Shown here: positions 1 through 7,624 of the stretch, in pieces
How positions within the stretch are numbered: position 1 is the stretch's first letter
Layout: every line of letters starts with the position of its first letter
Source: an uncultured Marvinbryantia sp.
GTDB taxonomy: Bacteria > Bacillota > Clostridia > Lachnospirales > Lachnospiraceae
Reading direction: 5' to 3'
NCBI GenBank assembly: GCA_947630735.1
Contig: CANRIR010000012.1
Span: 1 to 49,829, forward strand
DNA length: 49,829 nt
The notes under the pieces: model-generated
Databases searched by the model: none
What the model saw: the letters and a program-made list of their open reading frames with translations, nothing else
Told to the model about the DNA's origin: nothing
Made by a program: the position numbers and the translations under genes

Positions 1-12
1 ATAAAAAATTAC

Positions 13-41
13 TTGTCATGTAGTTTCAAAAACTGTATAAT
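13..41 (+). promoter_or_regulatory. Sigma-A-type promoter of the DUF1836 gene
   Basis: The -35 box TTGTCA (13-18) and -10 box TATAAT (36-41) are separated by exactly 17 bp. A strong ribosome site AAAGGAGG ends at 56, eight bases before the ATG at 65. Two direct copies of ATGTAGTTtCAAA (18-30 and 40-51, start-to-start 22 bp) straddle the -10 box and could be an operator. Confidence 0.75.
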
Positions 42-64
42 GTAGTTCAAAGGAGGCATGCGTT

Positions 65-655
65 ATGACAATCAATCCGGACGATCTGCTGCAGAGCATT
101 CTCACCAGCATCTCGCACATTGATCACATAAAAACCGACGACATCCCAAACATCGATCTGTACATGGACCAGGTAACCACCTTCATGGACACCCAGCTGC
201 GCGCGTCCAAGCGGTACCCGGAGGACAAGATCCTCACGAAGACCATGATCAACAACTATGCAAAGAACCATCTCCTGCCGCCGCCGGACAAGAAAAAATA
301 CTCCAAGGAACACGTGCTGATCCTTATTTTCATCTACTATTTTAAGGGGTTCCTGTCCATCACGGACATCCAGACCCTTCTGGAAAACCTCACAAAGAAC
401 TATTTCCAAAGCCCGGACGGCATGAACATGGAGTCCCTCTACCGGGAAGTGTTCAGCATGGAAAAGGACCAGATAGAACGCATGATGGCAGACATACAGG
501 AAAAATACCGTACTGCCTGCGGCACGTTCCATGAGGCCCCGGAAGACGAGCAGGAAGCCCTGCATCTCTTTTCATTCATCTGCCTGCTGAGCTTCGACGT
601 CTATGTAAAAAAGCAGATCATTGAAAAGATCATTGATTCTTTTCCAAACGGCTGA
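65..655 (+). CDS. DUF1836 domain-containing protein
   Basis: The 196-residue protein matches the DUF1836 family of Firmicutes, which is thought to have a MerR-like helix-turn-helix and no known biochemical role. Family features visible are the segment around residues 50-75 (ILTKTMINNYAKNHLLPPPD) followed by KKKYSKEHVLILIFIYYFK, the usual DNA-binding-like core, and a helical C-terminal half. ATG at 65 is chosen because AAAGGAGG lies eight bases upstream; an ATG at 58 is too close to that site and runs into a stop. The 3' end overlaps the convergent yerC-type gene by 26 bp. The repeat pair in its own promoter suggests autoregulation, which is inference. Confidence 0.85.
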   Translation: MTINPDDLLQSILTSISHIDHIKTDDIPNIDLYMDQVTTFMDTQLRASKRYPEDKILTKTMINNYAKNHLLPPPDKKKYSKEHVLILIFIYYFKGFLSITDIQTLLENLTKNYFQSPDGMNMESLYREVFSMEKDQIERMMADIQEKYRTACGTFHEAPEDEQEALHLFSFICLLSFDVYVKKQIIEKIIDSFPNG

Positions 656-923
656 ATATCAACTGATACCCGTCATTTCCATAGTTCAGGGAGCGGTTCA
701 CACGGCTGATCGTGGCCGTGGAAGCCCCTGTCTGCTCCGCGATCTCCAGATAAGTGCGGTTCTGCGTGAGCATCCTCGCCACCTCAAATCTCTGCGACAG
801 CGAGAGCAGCTCGTTGATCGTGCACACATCCTCAAAGAAAAGATAACATTCCTCCTTGTCCTTCAGTTCCAAAATAGCTTCAAACAAATGATCCACAGCT
901 TCTGTCCTGATACTCTTGCCCAT
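630..923 (-). CDS. YerC/YecD family TrpR-related regulator
   Basis: This 97-residue protein belongs to the YerC/YecD family, small all-helical proteins related to the Trp repressor. The recognition helix-turn-helix is visible around residues 45-75 (LTQNRTYLEIAEQTGAST followed by ATISRVNRSLNYG). Whether the family binds tryptophan is not established; these proteins lack an obvious link to trp genes here. The ATG at 923 is preceded by GGAGGAGAG. It lies 18 bp downstream of the PHP hydrolase gene and probably shares its promoter. The last 26 bp overlap the end of the convergent DUF1836 gene, so the two transcripts would be complementary at their 3' ends. Confidence 0.9.
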   Translation of the reverse strand: MGKSIRTEAVDHLFEAILELKDKEECYLFFEDVCTINELLSLSQRFEVARMLTQNRTYLEIAEQTGASTATISRVNRSLNYGNDGYQLIFSRLEKNQ

Positions 924-941
924 AACTCTCCTCCACGTCCG

Positions 942-1661
942 TTACTTTGTGCCATAGTTAATAAACTTCATCAATTCATCTGTGCTGCGGTTTACCACCA
1001 ATTCCTCTGGAAAATCCAGCTCCCGCAAAAGAGCGGCGGCCTTTTCGTGATTGCGGATGTCCGTGACCACATGCGCATCGCTCCCCAGGATGACGGGCAC
1101 GCCCATCTTCCTGCACAGGCGCAGCATTTCCCGGTCGTTCTCGGCGGTGTTTCTGCGAAAGCCATTCGGGTTGAGGGAATTGTTGTTGACCTCCAAAAGC
1201 ACCCTGTGCTCCTTTGCCGCCGATACCAGCATCTCATAATCCAGCGGGTACCGGCCGTCGTCCGGATGGCCGATGATATTGATGCAGGGGTTCTCCATCG
1301 CCTTGATGCAGGCGCGCGTGTTCTCCGCTCTGGTACCCGGATCCAGACAGGGCGTGTGCAGGCTCGCAATGACCACGTCCATCTCCGACAGCAGTCTGTC
1401 GGGAAGGTCTGCCCGCCCCTCAAAATCCATGATGTTCACTTCTGCCCCGTGCAGCACCGTGATCCCTTCGATCGACCGCGGAAGCACTTTGAGATTGGAG
1501 AAGTAAAACTCGTGGCAGCTGCCCGGCATCTGCGGGGCGTGGTCGGTGATCCCCAAAAGCTCCAGCCCCATCTGCGCCGCTGCGCGCGCCATCTCCCAGA
1601 TCGTGTTGTACGCATGCCCGCTGGCAAGCGTGTGTGTATGTACATCCAATACGTCTCTCAC
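942..1661 (-). CDS. PHP domain metal-dependent hydrolase (YcdX-like)
   Basis: A 239-residue single-domain PHP protein resembling YcdX-type phosphoesterases. Metal-binding signatures are present in order: HTHT near the N-terminus (DVHTHTLASGHAYN), GITDHAP around residue 38, GAEVNI in the middle, HPDDG around residue 135, and GSDAH near residue 195. The family is cytoplasmic, uses a two- or three-metal centre and hydrolyses phosphate esters; the natural substrate is unknown. Translation starts at a GTG (1661) with AAAGGA eight bases upstream. It is the first gene of a two-gene transcript with the YerC-type regulator. Confidence 0.9.
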   Translation of the reverse strand: MRDVLDVHTHTLASGHAYNTIWEMARAAAQMGLELLGITDHAPQMPGSCHEFYFSNLKVLPRSIEGITVLHGAEVNIMDFEGRADLPDRLLSEMDVVIASLHTPCLDPGTRAENTRACIKAMENPCINIIGHPDDGRYPLDYEMLVSAAKEHRVLLEVNNNSLNPNGFRRNTAENDREMLRLCRKMGVPVILGSDAHVVTDIRNHEKAAALLRELDFPEELVVNRSTDELMKFINYGTK

Positions 1662-1693
1662 GTCAATGTTCCTTTACTGCTTTAACTACCGAA

Positions 1694-1723
1694 AGTATAG
1701 CACATATCCGCCTGCATTATCAA
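1694..1723 (-). promoter_or_regulatory. Promoter of the PHP hydrolase/yerC transcript
   Basis: On the minus strand TTGATA (1723-1718) and TATACT (1699-1694) are separated by 18 bp. The -35 box lies back to back with the -35 box of the divergent promoter for the TSCPD gene (1729), so the two could compete or share an activator. Confidence 0.65.
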
Positions 1724-1728
1724 CCATT

Positions 1729-1758
1729 TTGCAGTAGATATTCCAGAAAAATTATGCT
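1729..1758 (+). promoter_or_regulatory. Promoter of the TSCPD gene
   Basis: TTGCAG (1729-1734) and TATGCT (1753-1758) are separated by 18 bp. A GC-rich hairpin (TCCGGCC, loop GGAC, GGCCGGA; 1771-1788) follows in the untranslated leader and could act on transcript start or stability. Confidence 0.55.
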
Positions 1759-1829
1759 ATGATGGAAACGTCCGGCCGGACGGCCGGAACAATCTGAATA
1801 CAGGATATCATCCGGAAAGGAAGCTGATT

Positions 1830-2111
1830 ATGGGAACTTTACTGAAACAAGACGACAAGTACATTCATCAGAATAAAGGCGTCTGCTCCTCCGCCGTGGA
1901 GTTTGAAGTGAACGACGGGATCCTGCGCAACGTGCATTTTGTGGGCGGGTGCAACGGCAACACCACGGGCATCGGAAAGCTGGTGGAGGGCATGGAGATC
2001 CACGATGTGATCGACCGCCTGCAGGGCGTGAAGTGCGGCATGCGCGCTACATCCTGCCCGGACCAGCTGGCCACGGCCCTGAAGGCCTACCTGGAAACGG
2101 CCGGTTCATGA
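1830..2111 (+). CDS. TIGR03905 family TSCPD domain protein
   Basis: The 93-residue protein is a stand-alone TSCPD domain (TIGR03905 family). The name-giving motif is present as TSCPDQLATAL near the C-terminus, and conserved Cys residues occur in KGVCSSAVEF and GGCNGNTTGIGKLVEGM. In ribonucleotide reductases a TSCPD domain sits at the C-terminus; the free-standing family has no assigned reaction. The ATG follows AAAGGAAG. It has its own promoter and is followed by the flavodiiron gene, which also has its own promoter, so a functional link is not shown. Confidence 0.9.
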   Translation: MGTLLKQDDKYIHQNKGVCSSAVEFEVNDGILRNVHFVGGCNGNTTGIGKLVEGMEIHDVIDRLQGVKCGMRATSCPDQLATALKAYLETAGS

Positions 2112-2144
2112 CCGGGAGGGGCCCGCATACGCGGGAAATACCCG

Positions 2145-2173
2145 TTGCCTTTTTTGGGCGCATATACTATAAT
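2145..2173 (+). promoter_or_regulatory. Promoter of the flavodiiron protein gene
   Basis: TTGCCT (2145-2150) and a perfect TATAAT (2168-2173) are separated by 17 bp. The leader to the ATG at 2236 is about 55 nt and ends with the ribosome site GGAGGACTG. Confidence 0.75.
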
Positions 2174-2235
2174 CTTCTTATCGTGCGCCCCAGTGCGGCG
2201 CGCCAATTTCATCAAAGGAATGGAGGACTGAAACT

Positions 2236-4026
2236 ATGAAAATTACCGACGACATCCGTTACGTTGGTGTAAACGACCATCAGGTCGATCTGTTTGAGGG
2301 ACAGTACGATGTCCCCAACGGCATGGCATACAATTCCTATGTCATCCTGGACGAGAAGACCGCCGTGATGGATACCGTGGACATCCATTTTACCCACGAG
2401 TGGCTGGACAATGTGGCCGCCGCCCTGAACGGCAGAAAGCCGGACTATCTGGTGGTGCAGCACATGGAGCCGGACCACGCCGGGAATATTGCAAACTTTA
2501 TGAAGACCTACCCGGACGCCACCATCGTGGCCAACGCCAAGACTTTTGCCATGATGGACCAGTTCTTTGATCTGGACGCGTCCGCAAAGCGCCAGACGGT
2601 GGAAAACGGCGGCACCTTATCCCTCGGGAAGCACCAGCTTACCTTTGTGTTCGCACCCATGGTGCACTGGCCGGAGGTTATGGTTACCTACGACAGCACT
2701 GACAAAGTGCTCTTCTCCGCCGACGGCTTCGGCAAATTCGGGGCCAACGATGTGGACGAGCCCTGGGACTGCGAGGCACGCCGCTACTACATCGGCATCG
2801 TGGGCAAGTACGGCGCGCAGGTGCAGGCGCTCTTAAAGGCGGCGGCCAGCCTGGACATCCAGATCATCTGCCCCCTGCACGGCCCGGTACTCACGGAAGA
2901 CCTCGGGCACTATCTGAACCTCTATAATATCTGGTCCTCCTACGCGGTGGAGAGCGACGGCATCGTCATCGCCTACACCTCCGTGTACGGCCACACGAAG
3001 GCGGCGGTGGACCTGCTGGCCGCAAAATTCCAGGAGGAGGGCTGCCCGAAGGTTGTCATCCACGACCTGGCCCGCACCGACATGGCGGAGGCCGTGGAGG
3101 ACGCGTTCCGCTACGGCAAGCTGGTGCTCGCCACCACCACCTACAACGCGGGGATCTTCCCGTTCATGCGCGACTTCATCCACCATCTGACGGAGCGCAA
3201 CTACCAGAACCGCACGGTCGCTTTCATCCAGAACGGCTCCTGGGCCCCTCTCGCCACCAAAGTGATGAAGGAGATGCTGAAGGACTCCAAGAACCTTACC
3301 TACGCCAAGACGGAGGTTACCATCAAGTCCGCCATGAAGGCAGACACCCGGGAAGCCATAAACGCCCTGGCGGAGGAGCTGTGCCGCGACTACATCGCCC
3401 AGTCCGACGACAAGGCGGACAAGAACGACATGACCGCCCTGTTTAAGATCGGCTACGGCCTCTATGTGGTTACCTGCAGCGACGGCAAAAAAGATAACGG
3501 CCTGATCGTCAACACGGTCAGCCAGCTCACCGACACGCCGAACCGCGTGGCGGTAAACATCAACAAGCAGAATTACTCCCACCATATCATCAAGCAGACC
3601 GGCAAGCTGAATGTGAACTGCCTGTCCGTGGAAGCTCCGTTCTCCGTCTTCCAGCGCTTCGGCTTCCAGAGCGGGCGCACGGCGGACAAGTTCGACGGCT
3701 TCGAGCCCCTGCGCTCCGACAATGGCCTGGCCTTCCTGCCGCGCTACATCAACGCGTTCCTGTCGCTGGAGGTGGAGTCCTATGTGGACCTGGACACCCA
3801 CGGCATGTTCATCTGCCGCGTAACGGAGGCCCGCGTGATGTCCGACAAGGAGACCATGACCTACACCTACTACCAGAAGAACGTGAAGCCGAAGCCCCAG
3901 ACCGAGGGCAAGAAGGGCTTCGTGTGCAAGGTGTGCGGCTACGTCTACGAGGGGGACACCCTTCCGGACGACTTCGTCTGCCCCCTGTGCAAGCACGGTG
4001 CGGCGGACTTTGAGCCGATACAGTGA
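2236..4026 (+). CDS. Flavodiiron protein fused to flavin reductase and rubredoxin
   Basis: A 596-residue, four-module FprA-type flavoprotein that reduces oxygen to water and/or NO to N2O in the cytoplasm of anaerobes. Modules in order: a metallo-beta-lactamase-like diiron domain (about 1-250) with the ligand motif HMEPDHAGN, a later HWPE and HGPV; a flavodoxin domain (about 258-395) with the FMN loop YTSVYGHTK; a flavin reductase-like domain (about 405-555); and a C-terminal rubredoxin (about 560-596) with two cysteine pairs, CKVC and CPLC. The fusion places the electron-donating rubredoxin and a flavin reductase on one chain, so NAD(P)H could drive the reaction directly; this is inferred from the domains. 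Monocistronic, with its own promoter and a strong terminator. Confidence 0.93.
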   Translation: MKITDDIRYVGVNDHQVDLFEGQYDVPNGMAYNSYVILDEKTAVMDTVDIHFTHEWLDNVAAALNGRKPDYLVVQHMEPDHAGNIANFMKTYPDATIVANAKTFAMMDQFFDLDASAKRQTVENGGTLSLGKHQLTFVFAPMVHWPEVMVTYDSTDKVLFSADGFGKFGANDVDEPWDCEARRYYIGIVGKYGAQVQALLKAAASLDIQIICPLHGPVLTEDLGHYLNLYNIWSSYAVESDGIVIAYTSVYGHTKAAVDLLAAKFQEEGCPKVVIHDLARTDMAEAVEDAFRYGKLVLATTTYNAGIFPFMRDFIHHLTERNYQNRTVAFIQNGSWAPLATKVMKEMLKDSKNLTYAKTEVTIKSAMKADTREAINALAEELCRDYIAQSDDKADKNDMTALFKIGYGLYVVTCSDGKKDNGLIVNTVSQLTDTPNRVAVNINKQNYSHHIIKQTGKLNVNCLSVEAPFSVFQRFGFQSGRTADKFDGFEPLRSDNGLAFLPRYINAFLSLEVESYVDLDTHGMFICRVTEARVMSDKETMTYTYYQKNVKPKPQTEGKKGFVCKVCGYVYEGDTLPDDFVCPLCKHGAADFEPIQ

Positions 4027-4042
4027 GAATAAAAAAAGAGTT

Positions 4043-4066
4043 GGGCGGCTGAGATCTCAGCCGCCC
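4043..4066 (+). terminator. Intrinsic terminator after the flavodiiron gene
   Basis: A perfect 24-bp palindrome (GGGCGGCTGAGA followed by its complement) begins 17 bases after the stop codon, with an A-rich stretch before it and GTTTTATGATCTTTTTT after it. The A-tract also makes it plausible in the reverse direction. Confidence 0.85.
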
Positions 4067-4086
4067 GTTTTATGATCTTTTTTAGT

Positions 4087-4135
4087 TTTTGCGGTTTATA
4101 TCCGCAAAACCATTGATATTTTTCTTGTTTTGCGG
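4087..4135. repeat. Inverted and direct TTTTGCGG repeats at the ATPase promoter
   Basis: TTTTGCGG (4087-4094) pairs with CCGCAAAA (4102-4109) across a 7-nt spacer, and a third copy TTTTGCGG (4128-4135) lies in the promoter spacer against the -10 box. The arrangement looks like an operator; nothing shows which protein would bind. Confidence 0.55.
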
Positions 4136-4141
4136 TATAAT
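4113..4141 (+). promoter_or_regulatory. Promoter of the first AAA ATPase/DUF4143 gene
   Basis: TTGATA (4113-4118) and TATAAT (4136-4141) are separated by 17 bp. Its position excludes any translation start upstream of about 4150. Confidence 0.8.
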
Positions 4142-4165
4142 AACAAAAAATTAGAGGTGATCACT

Positions 4166-5377
4166 TTGATTTACAGACCAATGTATGTTGATAAAATCAT
4201 GGCTTATACGGACACCCCTTTTGTAAAGGTGCTGACGGGGGTACGTCGCTGCGGCAAATCAACGATTCTGAAAATGATCATGGAAAAGCTGAAAACAGAA
4301 CGGATCATCCCTGAAGATCACATTGTAAGCTGCCGCTATGACTCCATGGAATATGAGGATGTGACTGCAAAAGAGATGTTTGCCGAGTTAAAGGCGAAAC
4401 TCGCTCCAAACGGCAAAACCTATCTGTTTCTGGATGAAGTGCAGGAAATCAATGGATGGGAACGTGCAGTCAACTCGCTTGCCTCGGACTACGATGTGGA
4501 TCTATACATCACTGGCTCCAATTCCCGCATGATGTCATCGGAGATATCCACCTATCTGACCGGCAGATACATCTCTTTCCGCATTTACACGCTGTCATTT
4601 GCCGAATACCTAACCTTCAAAAGGTCCTATCGAACAGTCGGCGATCCCAGGACTGAGCTTGCAGAGTTTGTCCGTCTGGGCGGTTTCCCTGCGACACACC
4701 TGCAAAGCTACTCGCAGGACGAAATATACACGATTGTCCGCGATATTTACAATTCAACGATTTTTTCCGACATCGTGAAACGCAACCAGATCAGAAAGAT
4801 AGATCAGCTTGAGCGAGTGGTAAAATACACCTTTGGCAATGTCGGCAACACATTTTCCGCAAAGTCGGTCTCAGACTATCTGAAATCGGAGAACAGAAAA
4901 ATTGACAACGAAACCGTATACAGTTACCTTGAAAAATTGGAGAAAGCATATCTGCTTCACCGGTGCTCGCGTTACGATCTGCAGGGAAAAGAAATCTTAA
5001 AAACACAGGAGAAATTCTATCTTGCAGACACTTCCCTGCGATACAGTGTTTTAGGCTACCATTCCGACACAGTTGCGTCAAGCCTTGAAAACATTGTATA
5101 TCTTGAACTTTGCCGCCGTGGGTATTCCGTATACATCGGGAAAACAAACGACGGTGAGATTGACTTTGTAGCGACCAGACAGAATGAGAAATTATATGTT
5201 CAGGTGACACAGAGCATGGATTCCGAAAAGACTGAAAAGCGCGAGTACAACCGTCTGCTCGAAATACACGATAACTACCCAAAGTATGTTCTGACTGCCA
5301 ACGAATTTGCCGGAGGCAATTACGAAGGGATAAAGGCCATGCATATTGCAGATTTTCTGTTGAACCCGGAATATTAA
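4166..5377 (+). CDS. AAA family ATPase with DUF4143 domain (left flank)
   Basis: About 403 residues. An N-terminal AAA ATPase (about 1-170) has the P-loop GVRRCGKST, Walker B YLFLDEVQ and sensor-like ITGSNSRMM; a winged-helix region and a DUF4143 domain follow. The tail keeps a PD-(D/E)XK-like remnant (GEIDFVATR then YVQVTQ), in which the usual E-x-K is not preserved. The family is common in gut bacteria, often as isolated accessory genes, and has no defined function. TTG at 4166 is preferred as start: AGAGGTGA lies six bases upstream, and the promoter ends at 4141. The gene ends convergently with phosphonopyruvate decarboxylase, overlapping it by 4 bp. Confidence 0.88.
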   Translation: MIYRPMYVDKIMAYTDTPFVKVLTGVRRCGKSTILKMIMEKLKTERIIPEDHIVSCRYDSMEYEDVTAKEMFAELKAKLAPNGKTYLFLDEVQEINGWERAVNSLASDYDVDLYITGSNSRMMSSEISTYLTGRYISFRIYTLSFAEYLTFKRSYRTVGDPRTELAEFVRLGGFPATHLQSYSQDEIYTIVRDIYNSTIFSDIVKRNQIRKIDQLERVVKYTFGNVGNTFSAKSVSDYLKSENRKIDNETVYSYLEKLEKAYLLHRCSRYDLQGKEILKTQEKFYLADTSLRYSVLGYHSDTVASSLENIVYLELCRRGYSVYIGKTNDGEIDFVATRQNEKLYVQVTQSMDSEKTEKREYNRLLEIHDNYPKYVLTANEFAGGNYEGIKAMHIADFLLNPEY

Positions 5378-6516
5378 GGGCGTTCAATCTCGGCCTCTGC
5401 CTGATTTAACATTTTCATAAAGGCCAGTTTATTCTCAATGGCCGCAGTCGTCGGCCTGCCCAGATCCGTCCTTGACCCAAGCGAGCATTTAACTTCGATC
5501 AGGCTGAGCTCTTTTCTGCTTTTCGCCTGTTCGAGTGCCATATTAAGCTCTTCAAGGTTTTCCACGCTCACCGCGCTCGAATACCCGCACCCCCTGGCAA
5601 TGGCTGCCATATCAATCTTTGGGGCCACCGTCGGCATTCCTCCGACTGTTTCATGCGCACCGTTGTTGATAATTATGTGCACGATATTTTTCGGGTTATT
5701 CGCGCCGATCACAGCCATCGCCCCCATATGCATGAGGGCTGCCCCGTCTCCGTCGATGATCCAGATTTTTTTATCCGGTTTCTGGACTGCTATCCCGAGC
5801 GCGATTGACGAAGCGTGCCCCATAGAACCGACGGTCAGGAAATCGTTTTCATGCCCTTCGCCGCGCGCCTCGCGGATCTCAAAAAGCTCGCGGCTGGCTT
5901 TGCCGGTGGTTGAAACTATGGGGTCGCTGCCAGTATATTCAACAATATCCTTAATTATTTCTTCACGGGACATGATGTTGGCGTTTTCGTATTTGACCTT
6001 GCCTTCAAACTCCAATGCACCTTTTCTGACTACAAAAGCAACCTGCTTGCCGACCGCAAGCATTTTTTTAAACTCTGTCATTTTCGCCATAAGCTCGTCT
6101 TCGGTTGTTTCCTTTGAGATAACAGAGTACGCAATGCCCATATCTTCAAGCAGTTTAAGGGTCACTTCTCCCTGGTAAATGTGCTGCGGCTCATCGTGAA
6201 CGCCCGGCTCACCCCGCCAGCCGACAATGAACACGCAAGGAATTGCGTAAGCTTTATCGTTCATTAGACTTGCAACGGGATTGATCACGTTGCCTTCGCC
6301 GGAATTTTGCATATAGACAACCGGGATCCTGCCGGTTGCAAGGTGGTACCCCGCTGCAAGCGCGACGGCATTGCCCTCGTTCGCAGCGATAATGTGATGC
6401 TTCGGATCGGTGCCGTATCTGTTGATCAGAAAATCACAGAGGGCGCGCAGTTGAGAATCCGGAACGCCGGAATAGAAGTCGGCCCCAATGGTTTCGATTA
6501 GTGATGTTACGTTCAT
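5374..6516 (-). CDS. aepY: Phosphonopyruvate decarboxylase
   Basis: The 380-residue enzyme decarboxylates 3-phosphonopyruvate to phosphonoacetaldehyde using thiamine diphosphate and Mg2+. This step makes the unfavourable PEP mutase reaction irreversible. Visible features: the cofactor-activating glutamate in AANEGNAVALAAGYH (Glu about 47), the substrate-side GWRGEPGVHDEPQH segment, and the ThDP motif running from IIDGDGAALMHMGAM to IIINNGAHETVGG. Length and motif order match the family. It is the last gene of the operon, starting one base after the reductase stop codon, and overlaps the convergent ATPase by 4 bp. Codon choice is less AT-rich than in the upstream glycan genes. Confidence 0.95.
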   Translation of the reverse strand: MNVTSLIETIGADFYSGVPDSQLRALCDFLINRYGTDPKHHIIAANEGNAVALAAGYHLATGRIPVVYMQNSGEGNVINPVASLMNDKAYAIPCVFIVGWRGEPGVHDEPQHIYQGEVTLKLLEDMGIAYSVISKETTEDELMAKMTEFKKMLAVGKQVAFVVRKGALEFEGKVKYENANIMSREEIIKDIVEYTGSDPIVSTTGKASRELFEIREARGEGHENDFLTVGSMGHASSIALGIAVQKPDKKIWIIDGDGAALMHMGAMAVIGANNPKNIVHIIINNGAHETVGGMPTVAPKIDMAAIARGCGYSSAVSVENLEELNMALEQAKSRKELSLIEVKCSLGSRTDLGRPTTAAIENKLAFMKMLNQAEAEIERP

Positions 6517-6517
6517 A

Positions 6518-7624
6518 TCAAACTACCCTGTCGTAAATTTTTCTTATATCGTCTTTCGGAATTCTCACAGGACTGTTTTTCAGCCTCGTTTCGTTGACCG
6601 AACCAGTGAGAATATTGATGTCTTCCGCCTTGTTTTCGGGGTGCGGGTGACTGATTCCAAGACTGTATAATAATGCTTCAAGCTTTTCTATTGCCCGTTC
6701 GGGAGATTCCGCTTTCATACAGGCTGCAATTTCTTGAAATACCTTATTTAAATGCCCTGTTCCTCTTTTGTCAACACAGTTTTCCGGGTGAACGATCATA
6801 TATCTCCAAACTTCCGGCAGGCAGATCGCAACCGCGTGGCCGTGTGGGAGACCATACATCGACGTAAGCTTATAACTCATGGCGTGGGGCGCAGTCGTCT
6901 GGGTAATGTTAATCGCACGGCCAGAGTAATTCGCCGCGAGCATTATTTTTCCGGCAGCATCTTCGTCATTCTCATAAATGTATCTTTCAAGGTTCCCGGC
7001 AATCAGGCTGACCGCCTGTCTTGAATATTTGATACTCTCATCCGTCGCATTTACCGACCACCAGGACTCAATGCCCTGACAGAGCGCATCCAGCATTGTG
7101 CACTTTTTCTGATAAATCGGGAGTGTTTTCAGCACGCTGCTGTCAAGAATCGCAACATCTGGAATGATACTTTCATGCGAGATAGACTGCTTTTGCCCGT
7201 TGAAATAGATGACCGCGTGGCATGTAGATTCACTGCCCGTGCCGGCGGTCGTAGGGATGGCGATCAGATGTATCGGTGTGTCTTTAAAAGTCTGTTCGAG
7301 GTAATTTTTTGCAGGATCCATACCACTGAAAAGTTTAACACATTTAGCGACATCAATCGTACTGCCGCCGCCAATAGCGATAATTGTATCACATCGGCTG
7401 TTCCTGAACAGATCAACACCTTCGCAGACATCCTCGTAAAGCGGATTTGAAGAAAATCCATCAAACTTTACAAATTCACATGGGAGCCGTTCAACCGTAT
7501 CTTTTATATTGAGATGCAAAAAAGACGAGTCGCAGACTAGCAATATTTTATTAGCGCCCATGCCTGTGATCATTCTGTCTATTTCAGCGCTCGTGCCCTT
7601 TCCAAGAATAATTTTCTGTGCCAT
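6518..7624 (-). CDS. Phosphonoacetaldehyde reductase (iron-type alcohol dehydrogenase)
   Basis: This 368-residue member of the iron-containing alcohol dehydrogenase family has the nucleotide-binding GGGSTIDVAK, followed by IPTTAGTGSES and the ligand region APHAMSYKLTSMYGLPHGHA. Directly between PEP mutase and phosphonopyruvate decarboxylase, it is best read as the enzyme that reduces phosphonoacetaldehyde to 2-hydroxyethylphosphonate with NAD(P)H, as in the PhpC-type enzymes. The motif DALCQGIESWWS has Gln where many family members have the second metal ligand His, so metal use may differ. The start ATG abuts the stop codon of the upstream fusion gene, with GGAGGAG just before it. Substrate is inferred from context. 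Confidence 0.85.
   Translation of the reverse strand: MAQKIILGKGTSAEIDRMITGMGANKILLVCDSSFLHLNIKDTVERLPCEFVKFDGFSSNPLYEDVCEGVDLFRNSRCDTIIAIGGGSTIDVAKCVKLFSGMDPAKNYLEQTFKDTPIHLIAIPTTAGTGSESTCHAVIYFNGQKQSISHESIIPDVAILDSSVLKTLPIYQKKCTMLDALCQGIESWWSVNATDESIKYSRQAVSLIAGNLERYIYENDEDAAGKIMLAANYSGRAINITQTTAPHAMSYKLTSMYGLPHGHAVAICLPEVWRYMIVHPENCVDKRGTGHLNKVFQEIAACMKAESPERAIEKLEALLYSLGISHPHPENKAEDINILTGSVNETRLKNSPVRIPKDDIRKIYDRVV

Noticed and set aside
621-1685. Long plus-strand open frame opposite the PHP hydrolase and yerC genes
   Set aside because: It is antisense to two genes with clear family motifs and good ribosome sites, and its own translation has no recognisable features.
4130-4165. Upstream TTG start for the first AAA ATPase
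   Set aside because: It lies upstream of the -10 box of the gene's own promoter and lacks a ribosome site.
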